DNA from: Dichotomocladium elegans
Taxonomy: Eukaryota; Mucoromycota; Mucoromycetes; Mucorales; Lichtheimiaceae
DNA: 64,000 nucleotides
NCBI GenBank assembly: GCA_025716815.1
Contig: JAIXMN010000004.1
Span: 868,001-932,000, forward strand
Direction: 5' to 3'
A program made the translations under genes and the position numbers. This document shows, piece by piece, positions 1-10,896 of this stretch; position 1 is the first letter of the stretch, and each line of letters starts with the position of its first letter. The notes under the pieces are model-generated. The model was given only the letters and a program-made list of their open reading frames with translations, searched no databases and was not told the DNA's origin.

Positions 1-1438
1 ATTGGGCTTGTCAGCAGGAAGAACAACAACACAGTCGCAAAGTGAATGGACAAGAAGAAGAATATAAAGACGGAGAGGAGGGGGAAGAAAAGGATGAGTT
101 TGATGGCCTCGAGTTTCCGGACAATATGGCTGATCTGGGGATCAAGCCACGGTCGACATCGACCCCGTCCGCAGCCCCGGTTGCACTATCGAATAGCATT
201 CCCCTGGCGGTCAGACAACGATATATCTTAGCTATCGAAGACGATGACGAAGATTTCGGCAAGGATCTCCTTGTCGAGAATCCTAATGCATTCATCTTGC
301 GCAGCACGAACCCCAAGAAGCCTGTGCTCACATCGAGGATTCCGCGCCCTGCGGGATTACAGTTGCAACAATCCGCAGAAGATCTGTCACTAAAGGCACG
401 ATTCCAGCAAAACATCGTCTCTTCGTCCCAAAAGCGACAGGGCGCGATCCTAGCACCGTCTGGAACAGCAACAGGACAGAGAGTGCGGCCATCAGCAGCA
501 TCAATGACGCCAGGAAGACCTGTCGCAGCTACAGCGCACAAAGCACCCAAACTCGAACGCACATACGGTAACGGCAGTGAGCTGGATGGAATGGATCTCT
601 TGCCTGAATGGCGCCGCCGCAGTCTGTCCTTTTGGAAACGAGGTGTGAGAGAGCACACACACCACCTGTTCAACGATGAATTAAACGGAAACATTTTAGA
701 AAATAGGGCGTCAGATGGTGTCGATCCCCAAAGACCTTGGCGTCACAATATGGCAAGTGAAAATTAAACAATGGCATCCATGCTTACTTATTTTTATTGT
801 TAGACTCGACGCAAGCCAGACCTCATTCGGCCCCATGAGCGACCCCTACAAAAAGGTAAACAAAAACCAGGGCCCTCACACCCCTATATTTTAACACTCG
901 GTGATAAGCTCGACTGACTATAGCCGCATTCTGCTGCCCCACTCCATGAACAATAGAGTATGCTAATATGCGCTACGACGCCGTTCGATGCCAATGGCAA
1001 GGAAATGAAGAAAACGCACTTTCGTTTGGAAATGCCTTGAGGGACAAGCAATCCCAACCGTCAACTCGCCGTCGGCCTGCACTCTTGTCGAACAAGATGA
1101 AGTCGTCTGCCCCTGGCAAATACACGGAGATGGTTGTTGGATCCATGGTCTTTGATCCTGTTGAGATGCGCTGGATAAAGGCAATAGACGACGATGAAGA
1201 CAATGTGCTTGACCGGATTGAGGACCTTTCGCCAGCTACGCCCGGTACGACAAACCGTCCTACTGCTTCTGTCGCTGCCGACGCCTCCAGCGTATTCAAT
1301 CTCTCTCCTCGAGTCCAAAATCAGATGCGAGAGCAGGAGGAAATCAGTTTTCAGTGCATGTGGTCATGGTCTTTGCCAAATCATACGCGCAGAAGACAAA
1401 GCAAGCTCTCGATTGCCAACATGCTATATAATGCGTGA
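1..1438 (+). CDS. Byr4/Bfa1-like two-component GAP subunit (5' partial)
   Basis: Family role: Byr4/Bfa1 pairs with a TBC-domain partner (Cdc16/Bub2) to inhibit the Spg1/Tem1 GTPase of the septation/mitotic-exit network at the spindle pole body. The frame is open to the left edge, so the start lies outside. Exons fitted by phase: edge-644 (donor GTGAGA), 804-855, and 957 to about 1438. Joined, they give the hallmarks in order: an acidic N-terminal stretch, YGNGSELDGMDLLP, KPDLIRPHE, MRYDAVRCQWQGNEE and MVFDPVEMRWIK, followed by an acidic DRIEDLSP. Both W-containing repeats typical of the family are present. The extreme C-terminus is not convincing: after about 1350 the frame loses family resemblance, so another intron or a decayed tail is possible. 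The family call is fairly secure, the 3' end is not. Confidence 0.72.
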
Positions 1439-1791
1439 TTGACACACAGTGTTGCTTGCATAGTCGACTCGCACCCTACACTCATTCTGTCGCAGCTTAA
1501 CAAATAATTTCAAATGCATAAGTCGCACAAAGATCTTGTCAATTCCACCCGCTATACATCAAAGAATAACACAGCTGAATGGTGCTATGTACAGTATAGG
1601 CTCAGCTCTTTTAAGAGTATATACCATAGGTTCGCTCAGGTGCCCCAGGACTTTTCACTATTGATATGGCAACATATGCAATTTCTTTTAACATGATTAT
1701 GAAAATAATGTAGAATCATTGTACACGTGTATGAGACAGCAGATGCAACAGGCCAAGAGCTTTTCCTCACACATCCCCAGGGCATGTTCGT
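1439..1791. other. Intergenic, convergent 3' ends
   Basis: This lies between the Byr4-like gene and the 3' end of MON1. It is AT-rich with no supported coding region; the 60-codon frame at 1514 has no recognisable features. Confidence 0.5.
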
Positions 1792-3805
1792 CTAGAAGAC
1801 CGGCGAATCTAAAATGAAAAGGTTATCTTCATTCCTTCTGATCCAACGGAGCAGATGGTTTGAGCTCGATATGATGTTCCGCTTCGACGTTCCCGGTTTG
1901 AAGACGACGTAGAGTTCAAAGGACGATGTGATCTGCAATTGGCAACTAGGAATGAGATTAGGTTGTTCTTCTTCTCCCCCTTTTCTGCTCACCCATCCAA
2001 GAATGATCTCATGTTCATTTTCATGAAAGTAGAGCTTCAGAGGCCGAGCTCTGTTATGCATCCGATCATACACATATTGATATAGTCGGAAGAGCCGTTT
2101 GCAGTGGGTATCATTCGTGTAAGGGGCACTAAAATCAGGACATGTGAACTGCACATGAGCCTTGCTCTTGTATAAGAAATGAGCCAGGCCAGGCACGCCG
2201 ACATTCTCTGGAAGACCGCATATCAAAACGTAAGCATCATACACTTGGATCATGGGTTCGAATTGCCCTTAAAATGCACATACCGATCCGGTAGTTCTGT
2301 TCAGATGCATCCACAATCTTCTCAAGGATGGCCTCCTTTTGCAGCGTCTAGAAAACCGAGTCAGCATACCGGCTCCAGCAGAAGAATATGTAAGGATTAC
2401 CTCCACAATGGCCATCTTCCATTCGCTCAAATCGAAAAACCTGTCCTTGTCTGTGCTTATCATGACAATAGAAACATCTCGAGCGATATAGCAGATATAT
2501 GCGTGCAGAAATCCCTTTGAATTGAATTTGGGTAAACATAACGGTGTCCATGACTCTGCGGTATGGAAGGTGGTTGATCCGGTTAACATATTGAAGAGCA
2601 AGTGCAGGTCTATGAAAGCGAAAAATAGGTGAGCAATGGCCCCGAACCATCAAAGCAAAAGAAAAAAAAAGACATGGTCACTTACCAGAAGGATGCAGGC
2701 TATGTTTACGCGGTCGCAGTAGGGTCACCAGGCGGCCTTTAGCAACAATCATAGCATACAATAGATCCTAGTCCCATGATGCACTCAGCCGTTTTTTCTT
2801 TCGTCATCCCTTCGTATCAACAAACTTTGACTTTACGGCCCGTCAAGATGGATCCTACTTGCTCGCGAATCCTCTTGTTGAGACGGAGACATTGCAGTGC
2901 ACTCAGCATGAAGCTATGGTCTCGGTTAAAGAGCGTCGAGAGGCTGTCTAGGAAGACTTCGGTCCCTGATAACAGACGCCGCAAGTCGAAATTGACGCGC
3001 TGTTCAAAAATACGGGTCAGTTGAGCACCAGTCAGGACGCTCAGGATCTGGTTGTGTAAATACAATAACTGATCTCGAAGCTAATGCATATTCTTTTAGC
3101 TAAGCATTTAGCCATCGTCAGTCCACAATCGACATCCTACCTGGACGTCTGATTCGCCTGTTTTCGCGACTGCTAGATAGTACAGAGGCTCTCGATGAAG
3201 GAAGACAAATTTGTGATGGCCTGCATTCATCGTTCTAGACAGGATCAAGGTCATCCTACTGTTCACATGAGCCTGCTTCTTTCTATCTTACTTGATCGCA
3301 TCATCCCCGTCCTGGAAAAAAGATATGATGGCCTGTATGACTCCCATCAGCGTCGATATCCGTGACTCGTCGCCATATCTGTTCCAAAAATCCGTTAATT
3401 TCCACAAAGCGTTGCAAGAGCACAATGTTGTCATGACTATATGCCTTGTCCAGATAGGTTTTCCGGCACTGCTCAAGATAAAAAAATGTTTCTTGTGCTG
3501 CGTCCAGCTGGAGGTACCACATTCTAGTAGCAAAAAAAGGATAGGCGAGATTCCTCAGGTCAACGGTCGACTATCTCGTGTGATAGGATATCGTCGAACT
3601 TGCCATCAATATTCCTCCTGCTCGCCAAAACCGAACTTCGAGATCCCTGCCGTCGCAGTTTGTTGTAGTTCTTAACAGGATCGCTTACGTTCGAATTGGT
3701 GGAATAACTGGATTCATAAGAGGATGACACAAGCCCAGTCGATGAGGATTCATCGGAAGGTATACTTGGACTTGGAGTGGTTTGGATTGTGATTGGATCC
3801 TGCAT
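1792..3805 (-). CDS. MON1: Vacuolar fusion protein Mon1
   Basis: Mon1 forms with Ccz1 the GEF that activates Rab7/Ypt7 on late endosomes and vacuoles. Start ATG at 3805 begins a Ser/Thr-rich disordered leader. It is followed by the longin core: [14 protein letters not shown] (about 3490), [36 protein letters not shown] (about 3190), [21 protein letters not shown] (about 2990), [20 protein letters not shown] (about 2460), and the C-terminal [20 protein letters not shown] ending at 1792. Exons fitted from the 5' end are 3805-3604, 3523-3445, 3378-3292 and about five more. The first two introns fit the frame and the family alignment best with GC donors (GCAAGT at 3603, GCATAT at 3444), both ending in AG. 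Identification is strong; the exact 3' introns were not all fixed. Confidence 0.93.
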
Positions 3806-5883
3806 GGAAATGTTTGAGCAGCAGTGTCGATGTCCCAGCGGAAAGACGGAGTGAGAGGGAGAAAGGAAGATAATTCGAAGGAGCGCAAACCATTTTTGTA
3901 CTTTTTATCCCAAGAACGCATAACAATGTCTCTACAGCATAATGCTTGCCATCTACCAAGGAACATCAAACATTCCGCCACACTCCTCCCGTAACTTGTC
4001 AGTGTGAGTTCCTAGGTTTTTTTTTTTCTCCCGAAACGCAATCTTCAATGTGTTCTTTTCTGTTCTCTTCCCCGTAGGGAATTCACTCAAAATAACCTAC
4101 GACTAATTTGGAATGTACCTACAAATGACGTATAATTCTACATGCTATTGGGATAATGGTGCTACTCCCCAGTTCTTCCGCTCGCCCCCACGATATGTAC
4201 TTGTTACGAATTTTGACGTATCTTATCGCCTTCGCATATTTACACGGTATCTCGATTTCCTGACACCAAGCTGCATAACAACGCGCAAAATATTCAGTAC
4301 ACGCGTAGGTACGTTAATTCTTGAATTCCTATGGTAACTCCTCATATTTTTGATCATGTCGGCGTAGAGGGAAGATCTCTTGTGAATAGTATTTATTTCG
4401 ATACTTAATAAGGGCAACGTTGATACTGGTTTGGTATCCCCGATCCTAAAGTTATGGTGAAATATCACTATCAACGAGCAAGGCAACCTGTATTGACTCT
4501 ATATGATACCGTGATCAACTATCTGCAGATTTGATAGTTTCATTGTCAATGAAACTGGCTGGCTAGCTATCTGGCAGTCATCTCCACTTTGTTCATAACT
4601 GGTGTCCCTGTCCGTATGGGAAAGAACCACTTGGTGTTGGATGATTGCCAAATACATTGTTGCCTATAAGGAAGTTATATTATACATGTGCATTGCCACC
4701 CTCAAGGCCCAAGAACGGAGCATCAAAGATCGACTAGCAGATTGCTTCTTCTCGGGTTCAGAGACATATGCCAATAATGAATAATACGATGAGTGGTGAG
4801 CACCTCGTAGACAAGGCACCGGTTTGATGGGGATATCATCATCCTTCTTAACAAGGACAAACTCGTGCTTTTATCTGTCCCTGGCTCTCCCGAGCCTCCC
4901 CCTCCCCAACCGGCTATACTCTCGTATGGCAAAAGATCATACAGCTGAGATAGCGGGACTGATGTCCCGAAATGTCACCAAGATGTTCCGGTAGATCCAA
5001 TACTCTATGGGCTAAGCTTGGTAATACCATGCCCCAAGTGCCAGCAAGCAGCTGATAGCGATATCATGTTCAAAGAGATCAAGAAGTACGAGTACAAACA
5101 AAATACAATACCATAGCTTTACTGTTCCGAAATGAAGGCGTGCCCATCGATACGACAATTCTGAATGATTTGGCTGGAACCAAAGTAATACTGAAAGGAT
5201 GCCCTCTACTTATTTCTCTCGAGATAGCTTTGACTTGATATACCCAATGCAGAACGGGTATTTCTACCCTGTTCTCAACTGAACAACAGTGTGGCGCACA
5301 ATGCAGGATAGATCAGCAAGCGCATAGCGTGGCGACACCTTCTTTTGAGAACATAAACTCTTCACCATGATCACATAATGTCTCGTCTTTTAAATGTAAC
5401 TGTGGATGAAACGGACAAGTGTTCATAACACGAAGATCAATGCACTGTAGGGAAAGAATGCCATGTATATTAGCCTCAATGTTGTAAATCCTAACATAAG
5501 AACTATTTACAAAGGATTGGGGCCTAGATGCGTCTATTTACTGTGTACAGTACTTACTTCCAGAGCATAGGAAGTAAAAAGTAGACTAGGGAGTTTTTGT
5601 TTGCATGCTCAAAGAGAGGGGCCCGAGGATTGCCACACGTGCATAGTAAAGAATATCTTTTGCGATGATTGTTTTCTCGGCAGTTCTGAGACCGCTTTCA
5701 AGTTACTGCTGTACAGTACTGGGCCAACGCGCACTATTAACCATATAAGCGTCTGCAACAGCAAGGTTTTGCTCCCATACGTAAAACATCATACTATAAA
5801 ATAAATACTGTCATACCACCCGGTTCGCCTTTTCTCTCTTCCTATATCCTTTTCTCTCTTTTTTGTTTCTAATTTTCGACCAG
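3806..5883. other. Intergenic region between divergent genes
   Basis: About 2 kb between the starts of MON1 (minus) and the next plus-strand gene. The short frames here (for example near 4602) show no domain, and several stops break each one. It contains one small perfect inverted repeat, listed separately, and pyrimidine-rich sequence just before 5884 that probably belongs to the core promoter of the next gene. Confidence 0.45.
4537..4555. repeat. Small perfect inverted repeat
   Basis: GTTTCATTG and CAATGAAAC flank a single T, a 9-bp perfect palindrome. Flanking GATAG and CTATC about 15 bases further out extend the symmetry loosely. Confidence 0.5.
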
Positions 5884-7316
5884 ATGGAAGAGAAGAGACC
5901 TTTGCTCGACGGTGTCTCGTCCGTTGCTGTTCCCCATAACAGCTATAGGCATTTCGTGGCATTGTGCAAATTTGGTCTTCTCCTTGTCTTTATCTATCTG
6001 GCGAACAGATTTTACAGCATCTTCGATCTTCCTGAATCGACCATAGCAGACCCTACACCTATGGTAAGTATCTTCCACGCCTGCAAGGGCGTAACAAAAA
6101 GGAGCGTCATGTGGACAAGAAACATCGAGGCCTGGGTATGAATATATGTCTATCTATATTCCAGGGGATTTGTTCGGGTGTTCCGCGTATTCCTCTGCAG
6201 ACTGTCTTTACAATGCCAAGAGCTATGTACAAGGGTCTTGTGGTGGAGCAAACCGGACACAACAACGGGCTCACCATTGTGGTAAGTTCGGCATAAACTG
6301 TGTTGGAGTTGAAGCGGGGATTGTGCGCTGAAGCCGGAGAAGAGTTAATTTTGTTCTGGGCTGGGGTATTCCCCCCCCAAAAAAAAACCATCCGCTTGGG
6401 AAACAGGGAGGTTACACCCACCTTGTCCATAATCCGGAGGCAGGAGAAACTGTGGCCCGATTCGATATTCGATTGGTGAATAAGGAAGACGAAGATTTCA
6501 TCGTGATTTCTCGGGATGAACCAGAGACAGGAATCCTCCGGCTGTCCCTCGAGGCAAATATATATCCATCCCACCCCTTGGCAGTAGGCTCATGTGCATA
6601 TTCAGGCCAATAAGGAGCTCCTCGAGTTGCATCAGCGCGATGTTCTATGCATCAAAATGCATTTGACAATTGAAACGCCGGCCCTCGATGCGCTTGACGT
6701 ATTGGAAATCAACATACCACGAAGCAACATTCTGTTTATCGACAAAGGTTTCACAATCAAACAAGAATTAAAACTTGCCACTATAAAAGCCAATATCTTG
6801 TTCGAGGCAAGTCAGACAGGATAGGACAAGTTAAATGGAACAAAATTGACGAGGGATGTTCTTAGGATGTGATAGCTTCGATCGCAACCCTAACAAATGT
6901 CCAAGGGGACATCACTGCAAACTTCAATCGTCTCAGTGGTAACGATTTGACGGCAACGACATCACAGGGCAACGTTGCTATAAATATCACAGCCGTCGAT
7001 ATACCTGCACATATGAGCGTCCATGCAACGCAAGGCGACGCTACTGTTATTTTGGTACAAAACACAAAAGAATTTGAGTATAGTTTTATTCACGCAACGT
7101 CTATCATAGCCTGACGATTTCGATCCTGCATTCAAGGTTTCAGCATTGATGGGACATATTACAGTGGCTGCAGACGTGCATCCTGAGAAACTTCATATTG
7201 AGCGAAAGGGATTCTCGGAATATAGAGGTTACTATGGGTATTCCAAGGATGCAGTTGTTAATAACGAAATTAAGGTATCTGCGGTGATGGGTGATGCAAC
7301 ACTGCGATTTATTTAG
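5884..7316 (+). CDS. Type II membrane protein with beta-repeat (DUF4097-like) ectodomain
   Basis: Not tied to a named gene. The product starts with a short charged cytosolic tail (MEEKRPLLDG), then one hydrophobic segment (about residues 28-43, LCKFGLLLVFIYLANRF). After it comes an ectodomain of repeated short beta-strands such as HMHLTIETPALDALDVLEI-type runs, GDITANFNRLSGNDLTATTS, GDATVIL and GHITVAADV, the look of DUF4097/adhesin-like solenoids. Exons: 5884-6063, 6165-6281, 6407 to about 6583, 6606-6806, 6866-7054, 7110-7316. The junction before 6606 is unresolved: phase allows only a 22-nt intron or longer ones starting at 6476 or 6503. The intron 6807-6865 fits only with a GC donor (GCAAGT). 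Function unknown; a cell-surface role is inference. Confidence 0.6.
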
Positions 7317-7528
7317 AATAGTTGACGGCGATAATATACACCGAAAGCATTTGACAAAGAAGGCAAATGACGTGTCTGGGCCATAAAGAGGAAGCCACTG
7401 CGGAGATGAAGAAAGGGAAAGAAGGCTTTACGAAAGATTACGCAAGCATATGATCTGGGTTTCTAAATCAAATAAAAGCTCGGGTTTTGGCACCCGCATC
7501 TTTTTTTATCCTTATTACTTCTCCCACC

Positions 7529-8164
7529 ATGAGTTCTGTTGTCATTCCTCAAGCATACGGCTATGTGAGTCCTGCTTTCCTCTTGCCAGCAACCTCCATA
7601 AATCTCATCTATTTTCCCCTTTAATCTAGGTCCTTACTACCTTTGCAGCTGGCGCTCTCTTCCTTTTTGGCTTAGGCGCCCAGGTCGGAAAGTACCGCAG
7701 AGCAGCTGGAATCCCTTACCCTTACGGTATAATTCACCCTCATAAGTATTCATTCAGCTTGCACCTGACATATTTATTATTCATTTTGCAGCTTATGCCG
7801 AGAAAGCCGAAGCCGAAAAGGATCCGAAGAAGAACCTTTTCAATTGTGCTCAGCGTGTCCACCAGGTAAGAGAGAAAGGCAAAGACGTGCACGTTTCATG
7901 GTCACAGACATTGACTTGTGCGTCGTAAATTAGAACACCCTCGAAGTATTCCCGGTCTACTCAACCTTCCTCTTGATTGCCGGTATTAAATATCCTGTTT
8001 ACGCCTCTGCCTGTGGCGCCATCTTCTGGCTTGGCCGCTTCTTCTTCTCAACAGGCTACATGACCGGCAACCCCGCAAAACGCATGCGTGGCGCTATTAG
8101 TTACCTTGGTTTGCTCGGCCTTCTCGGAATGAGCGTCAACACATTGTACAGCATTCTCAACTAG
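7529..8164 (+). CDS. Microsomal glutathione S-transferase 3-like (MAPEG family)
   Basis: MAPEG enzymes are four-helix integral membrane trimers that conjugate or peroxidise lipid substrates with glutathione in the ER. Exons 7529-7564, 7630-7726, 7792-7865 and 7934-8164 join cleanly in phase to a protein of about 145 residues, the usual MGST3 length. The signature block FNCAQRVHQNTLE spans exons 3 and 4, and helices follow at VLTTFAAGALFLFGLGAQVG, FPVYSTFLLIAGI and YLGLLGLLGMSVNTLY. The G-x-x-R-R/K cytosolic loop is present as GKYRRAAGIPYPY. All introns are GT-AG. No neighbouring gene suggests a specific pathway. Confidence 0.93.
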
Positions 8165-9140
8165 ATACACCGTCTCTCGTTCTTTTCATACTGATTTTCC
8201 CTCCTCAATTCTACCTCTGATAATGAAATAATGATAGTTAGTTACTTGCGCACTTAATGCACCTTGTTGTGATTTGAATCGGGATGGAATACCCACAGAT
8301 CCGGTTTATAAAGTCGTCTGCCCCTTCTCACTTTCGCGTCTAGAGCATATCTTTAAAATAACAGGAGTATATCTGCGTGGACACCATGTTCGTTTGTATT
8401 GTCTTACTTCAGTTTATCTGCACTAATATTATCGTCCGCATGTCCACATATGAGTAGCTTCAAACCATTCAATTAATCATAAGCGATATAAAAATCCTAC
8501 TCATGTTTCTAGATTGATCTGACCAGCAACCTTTGGCAAAAAAGCATTAAAGGCTTTTGGTATGAGGGTCATCGCATGGCATAGATCAGCGAAGTATCGG
8601 ATACCCTTTGGGTGGTAACGAATTCGAAGATGGCTTCGTCAAGCGAACGGTCTTGGGGCCGCCATTGCGTCCGTCACGTGATGCCCAACAACGTTTGTTG
8701 GCTGAGGGTATTAAAACCACGCGATACTTCGCATCGTAGATCCCATGGCCCCGCGACCTGGCAGCGTTTTCAAAATATCATGTTCATCGCATTATTAAGT
8801 TATGGAAATACTATACACATTAGAACTTGGCAGATCCTAACGTGTTTTACACTGGTTTCCAAAATTGAAGTCGCTAGATCACAAAATAGAAGTCGCGTCT
8901 TGTCCAGAAAACTATATGCATGATGACAAAGCAAATGTCGCACAAAAAAGCTTCCATATCTACATTAGTAAATGAGCAATCTCTCTCTTTTTTTTTTTTA
9001 CAAAGATGGGCAAGACCATGTCGTTGCTGAGGAAATGTACTCTCTTCAGTACGTCTATCGTCGCACATAATATCTTCTGCACAATGTACACCGACAAGGA
9101 TAAGATCAGTTTTTCAAATTGATTTTTGAGAACGTCTTGA
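8165..9140. other. Intergenic sequence left of transposon relic
   Basis: No supported gene. The 3' UTR of the MAPEG gene probably occupies the first 100-200 bases. The rest is low-complexity AT-rich DNA with broken short frames, probably partly transposon-derived given the relic that follows. Confidence 0.4.
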
Positions 9141-10020
9141 GTGGCATCAGCTGCTGCAAAACAGCTAGGGGTCCATGTTCGGTCAGTTCAGCAATGGGCA
9201 TCACAGTGTGAGAATGGCCCTGGCAACATTTTTAAGAGACGAAGAGGCGGATGTCGTCCATGTATTCTCAACGAAGACCATAAGAGTGCAATTTTAGAAT
9301 GGTTTGATGACCATCCGTCAATTGTCCTAGAACAACTGATGGAGCAATTGCTCCAAAGATTGAAGGGTCTTAAATGTCACTGAAAAAGCACAGTTTTAGC
9401 CTTTAAAAGAAATGATGATGCAAAGACTTTAGAAAAAACTGTGTTTTCCTTGACGAATCTGATTCTACATTAACATGGAGCGCAGCATGGCATGCTCCAA
9501 GAAAGGGACTTCTTGCTGTAGTTACAGTGCCAAAAACAAGAGCGAAAATAACTACCATCTTGGGAACAATTTCGGTATCATGCATCATTAATTGTAGCTT
9601 GAGACTCCTACAACCACCAGCCAAAAAAGAAAAAAGAGGATAGTCCATAGCTGAGAGCAAAGGAGATGTACCTGGACACTATCTTAATTTCTTAAGGCTA
9701 CCATGGATGAAATGGGTAAGTATGAACATATGAAGAGACATTACGTATTTGATAATGGATAATGAACCTACTCAAAAGACTGAGGATATCTCTAAATACA
9801 CCGAGTCTCGAGGATATCGATGCGCTTATATTCCATCCTACTCGCGTAAATTCAATCCTATTGTGCATTTTGGATCGGTTGTGAAGAGCAAAGTAAAATC
9901 GAATAGGTTCTTGGAAAGTGAGACACTGATGACCCGAATCAGTGAAACTTCGAATAGCTTAAAGTTGAGCGATTTCTAAGGATACGTCTCTCATTCTCAC
10001 AAGTGTCTAGTTAATTGACT
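9141..10020 (+). mobile_element. Decayed IS630/Tc1-mariner transposase
   Basis: The plus strand reads a helix-turn-helix part (AAKQLGVHVRSVQQW, about 9155) and a linker with PSIVLEQLMEQLLQRLKGL. It then passes through many stops and shifts across the DDE core (about 9440-9660). It recovers as ATMDEMGKYEHMKRHY, SRGYRCAYIPSYSRKFNPIVHFGSVVKSKVK and LMTRISETSNSLKLSDF. The SP-x-FNPIVHFGSVVK block corresponds to the family's final catalytic motif (usually SPELNPIE-FW-VVK), with the acidic residue missing. At least three frames are needed, so it is a dead copy. No clear terminal repeats were delimited. Confidence 0.82.
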
Positions 10021-10832
10021 TAATTGGGGAAACTATGGTCCGACTTGTGATAATTCTACAGAGACTACCACGGTATGTGTCTGGATATGAACATGTTAAA
10101 AAAGAGGGGAAAAAGAGTGACTATGAGAAGATATCGGATCCCAGGATTCTTCGGATATGTTGAAGGGATCGTTGAGGTATAAGGAGCACTACTCCTGAGC
10201 CGAGTTGGTAAGTCAAAGTATAAAGGGGATGTGTTAATGTCTTCTGTTGACTAACGGAATTTTTTTACTTGAGGATACGACAATTTCGTGTAACTTTATG
10301 CGATACTATTTTGGAAAATAAAGTAAACCTCAATTGCTGCCCTACCCGAATCACATGAGGTCACGCCTCATAATTAGCTTACATCATGCTGGCCCCCATC
10401 CGGTGCTGTAAAATGGAGAAAAGAATATACTATTCTTTATTCTCACGGGCCTGATCTCCTTTTTCCAACCGACGACTACAGGATTTGCGCTTTATTGATA
10501 GCATTTATAGAAAGCCGGTAGTTAAGATCATACTTTGATGACACTTTGGATTCCGCTTGTAAATTGGCCGCATAAAGGGAAAGCTCCTTAATTTTAATGC
10601 AGATGTCATCTTGATATTGCATACAACCAAGCAATCTAAAAGGAAATAGCCAATAAATCTTTACCGATCGGAAGGCTTACGGGCGCTATGCGTTGGACGC
10701 CACTCACTTATTAATGCTATCAAAATATGATTCGCCGGGATTGCACTGCCCGATCTAGCAAAAAAATATGTTTTTCATTTTCATGCAGCTATTTGTCGAC
10801 GACATAACCGAAAGACACATCGCTTGTGCACT
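10021..10832. other. Intergenic, upstream of phosphoesterase gene
   Basis: No coding signal was recognised. The first part may be the tail of the transposon relic; the last 200 bases are the likely promoter region of the gene at 10897. Confidence 0.4.
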
Positions 10833-10840
10833 TATATAAG
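10833..10840 (+). promoter_or_regulatory. TATA box
   Basis: TATATAAG lies 57 bases before the start codon at 10897, a plausible core promoter position for a short 5' UTR. Confidence 0.5.
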
Positions 10841-10896
10841 TATAGGGCCGTGTTTTTACTCTTGCGTTGATATAACCCAGTTTTTCTTTCTACCAA

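Noticed and set aside
2250..2275. B-box-like GGTTCGAATTGCC
   Set aside because: It lies inside the MON1 gene, has no matching A box at the right spacing, and no cloverleaf is possible.
6165..6281. Cys-rich reading of exon 2 in the beta-repeat gene
   Set aside because: That reading is out of phase with exon 1; the phase-0 reading (GICSGVPRIPLQTVF...) joins both neighbours correctly.
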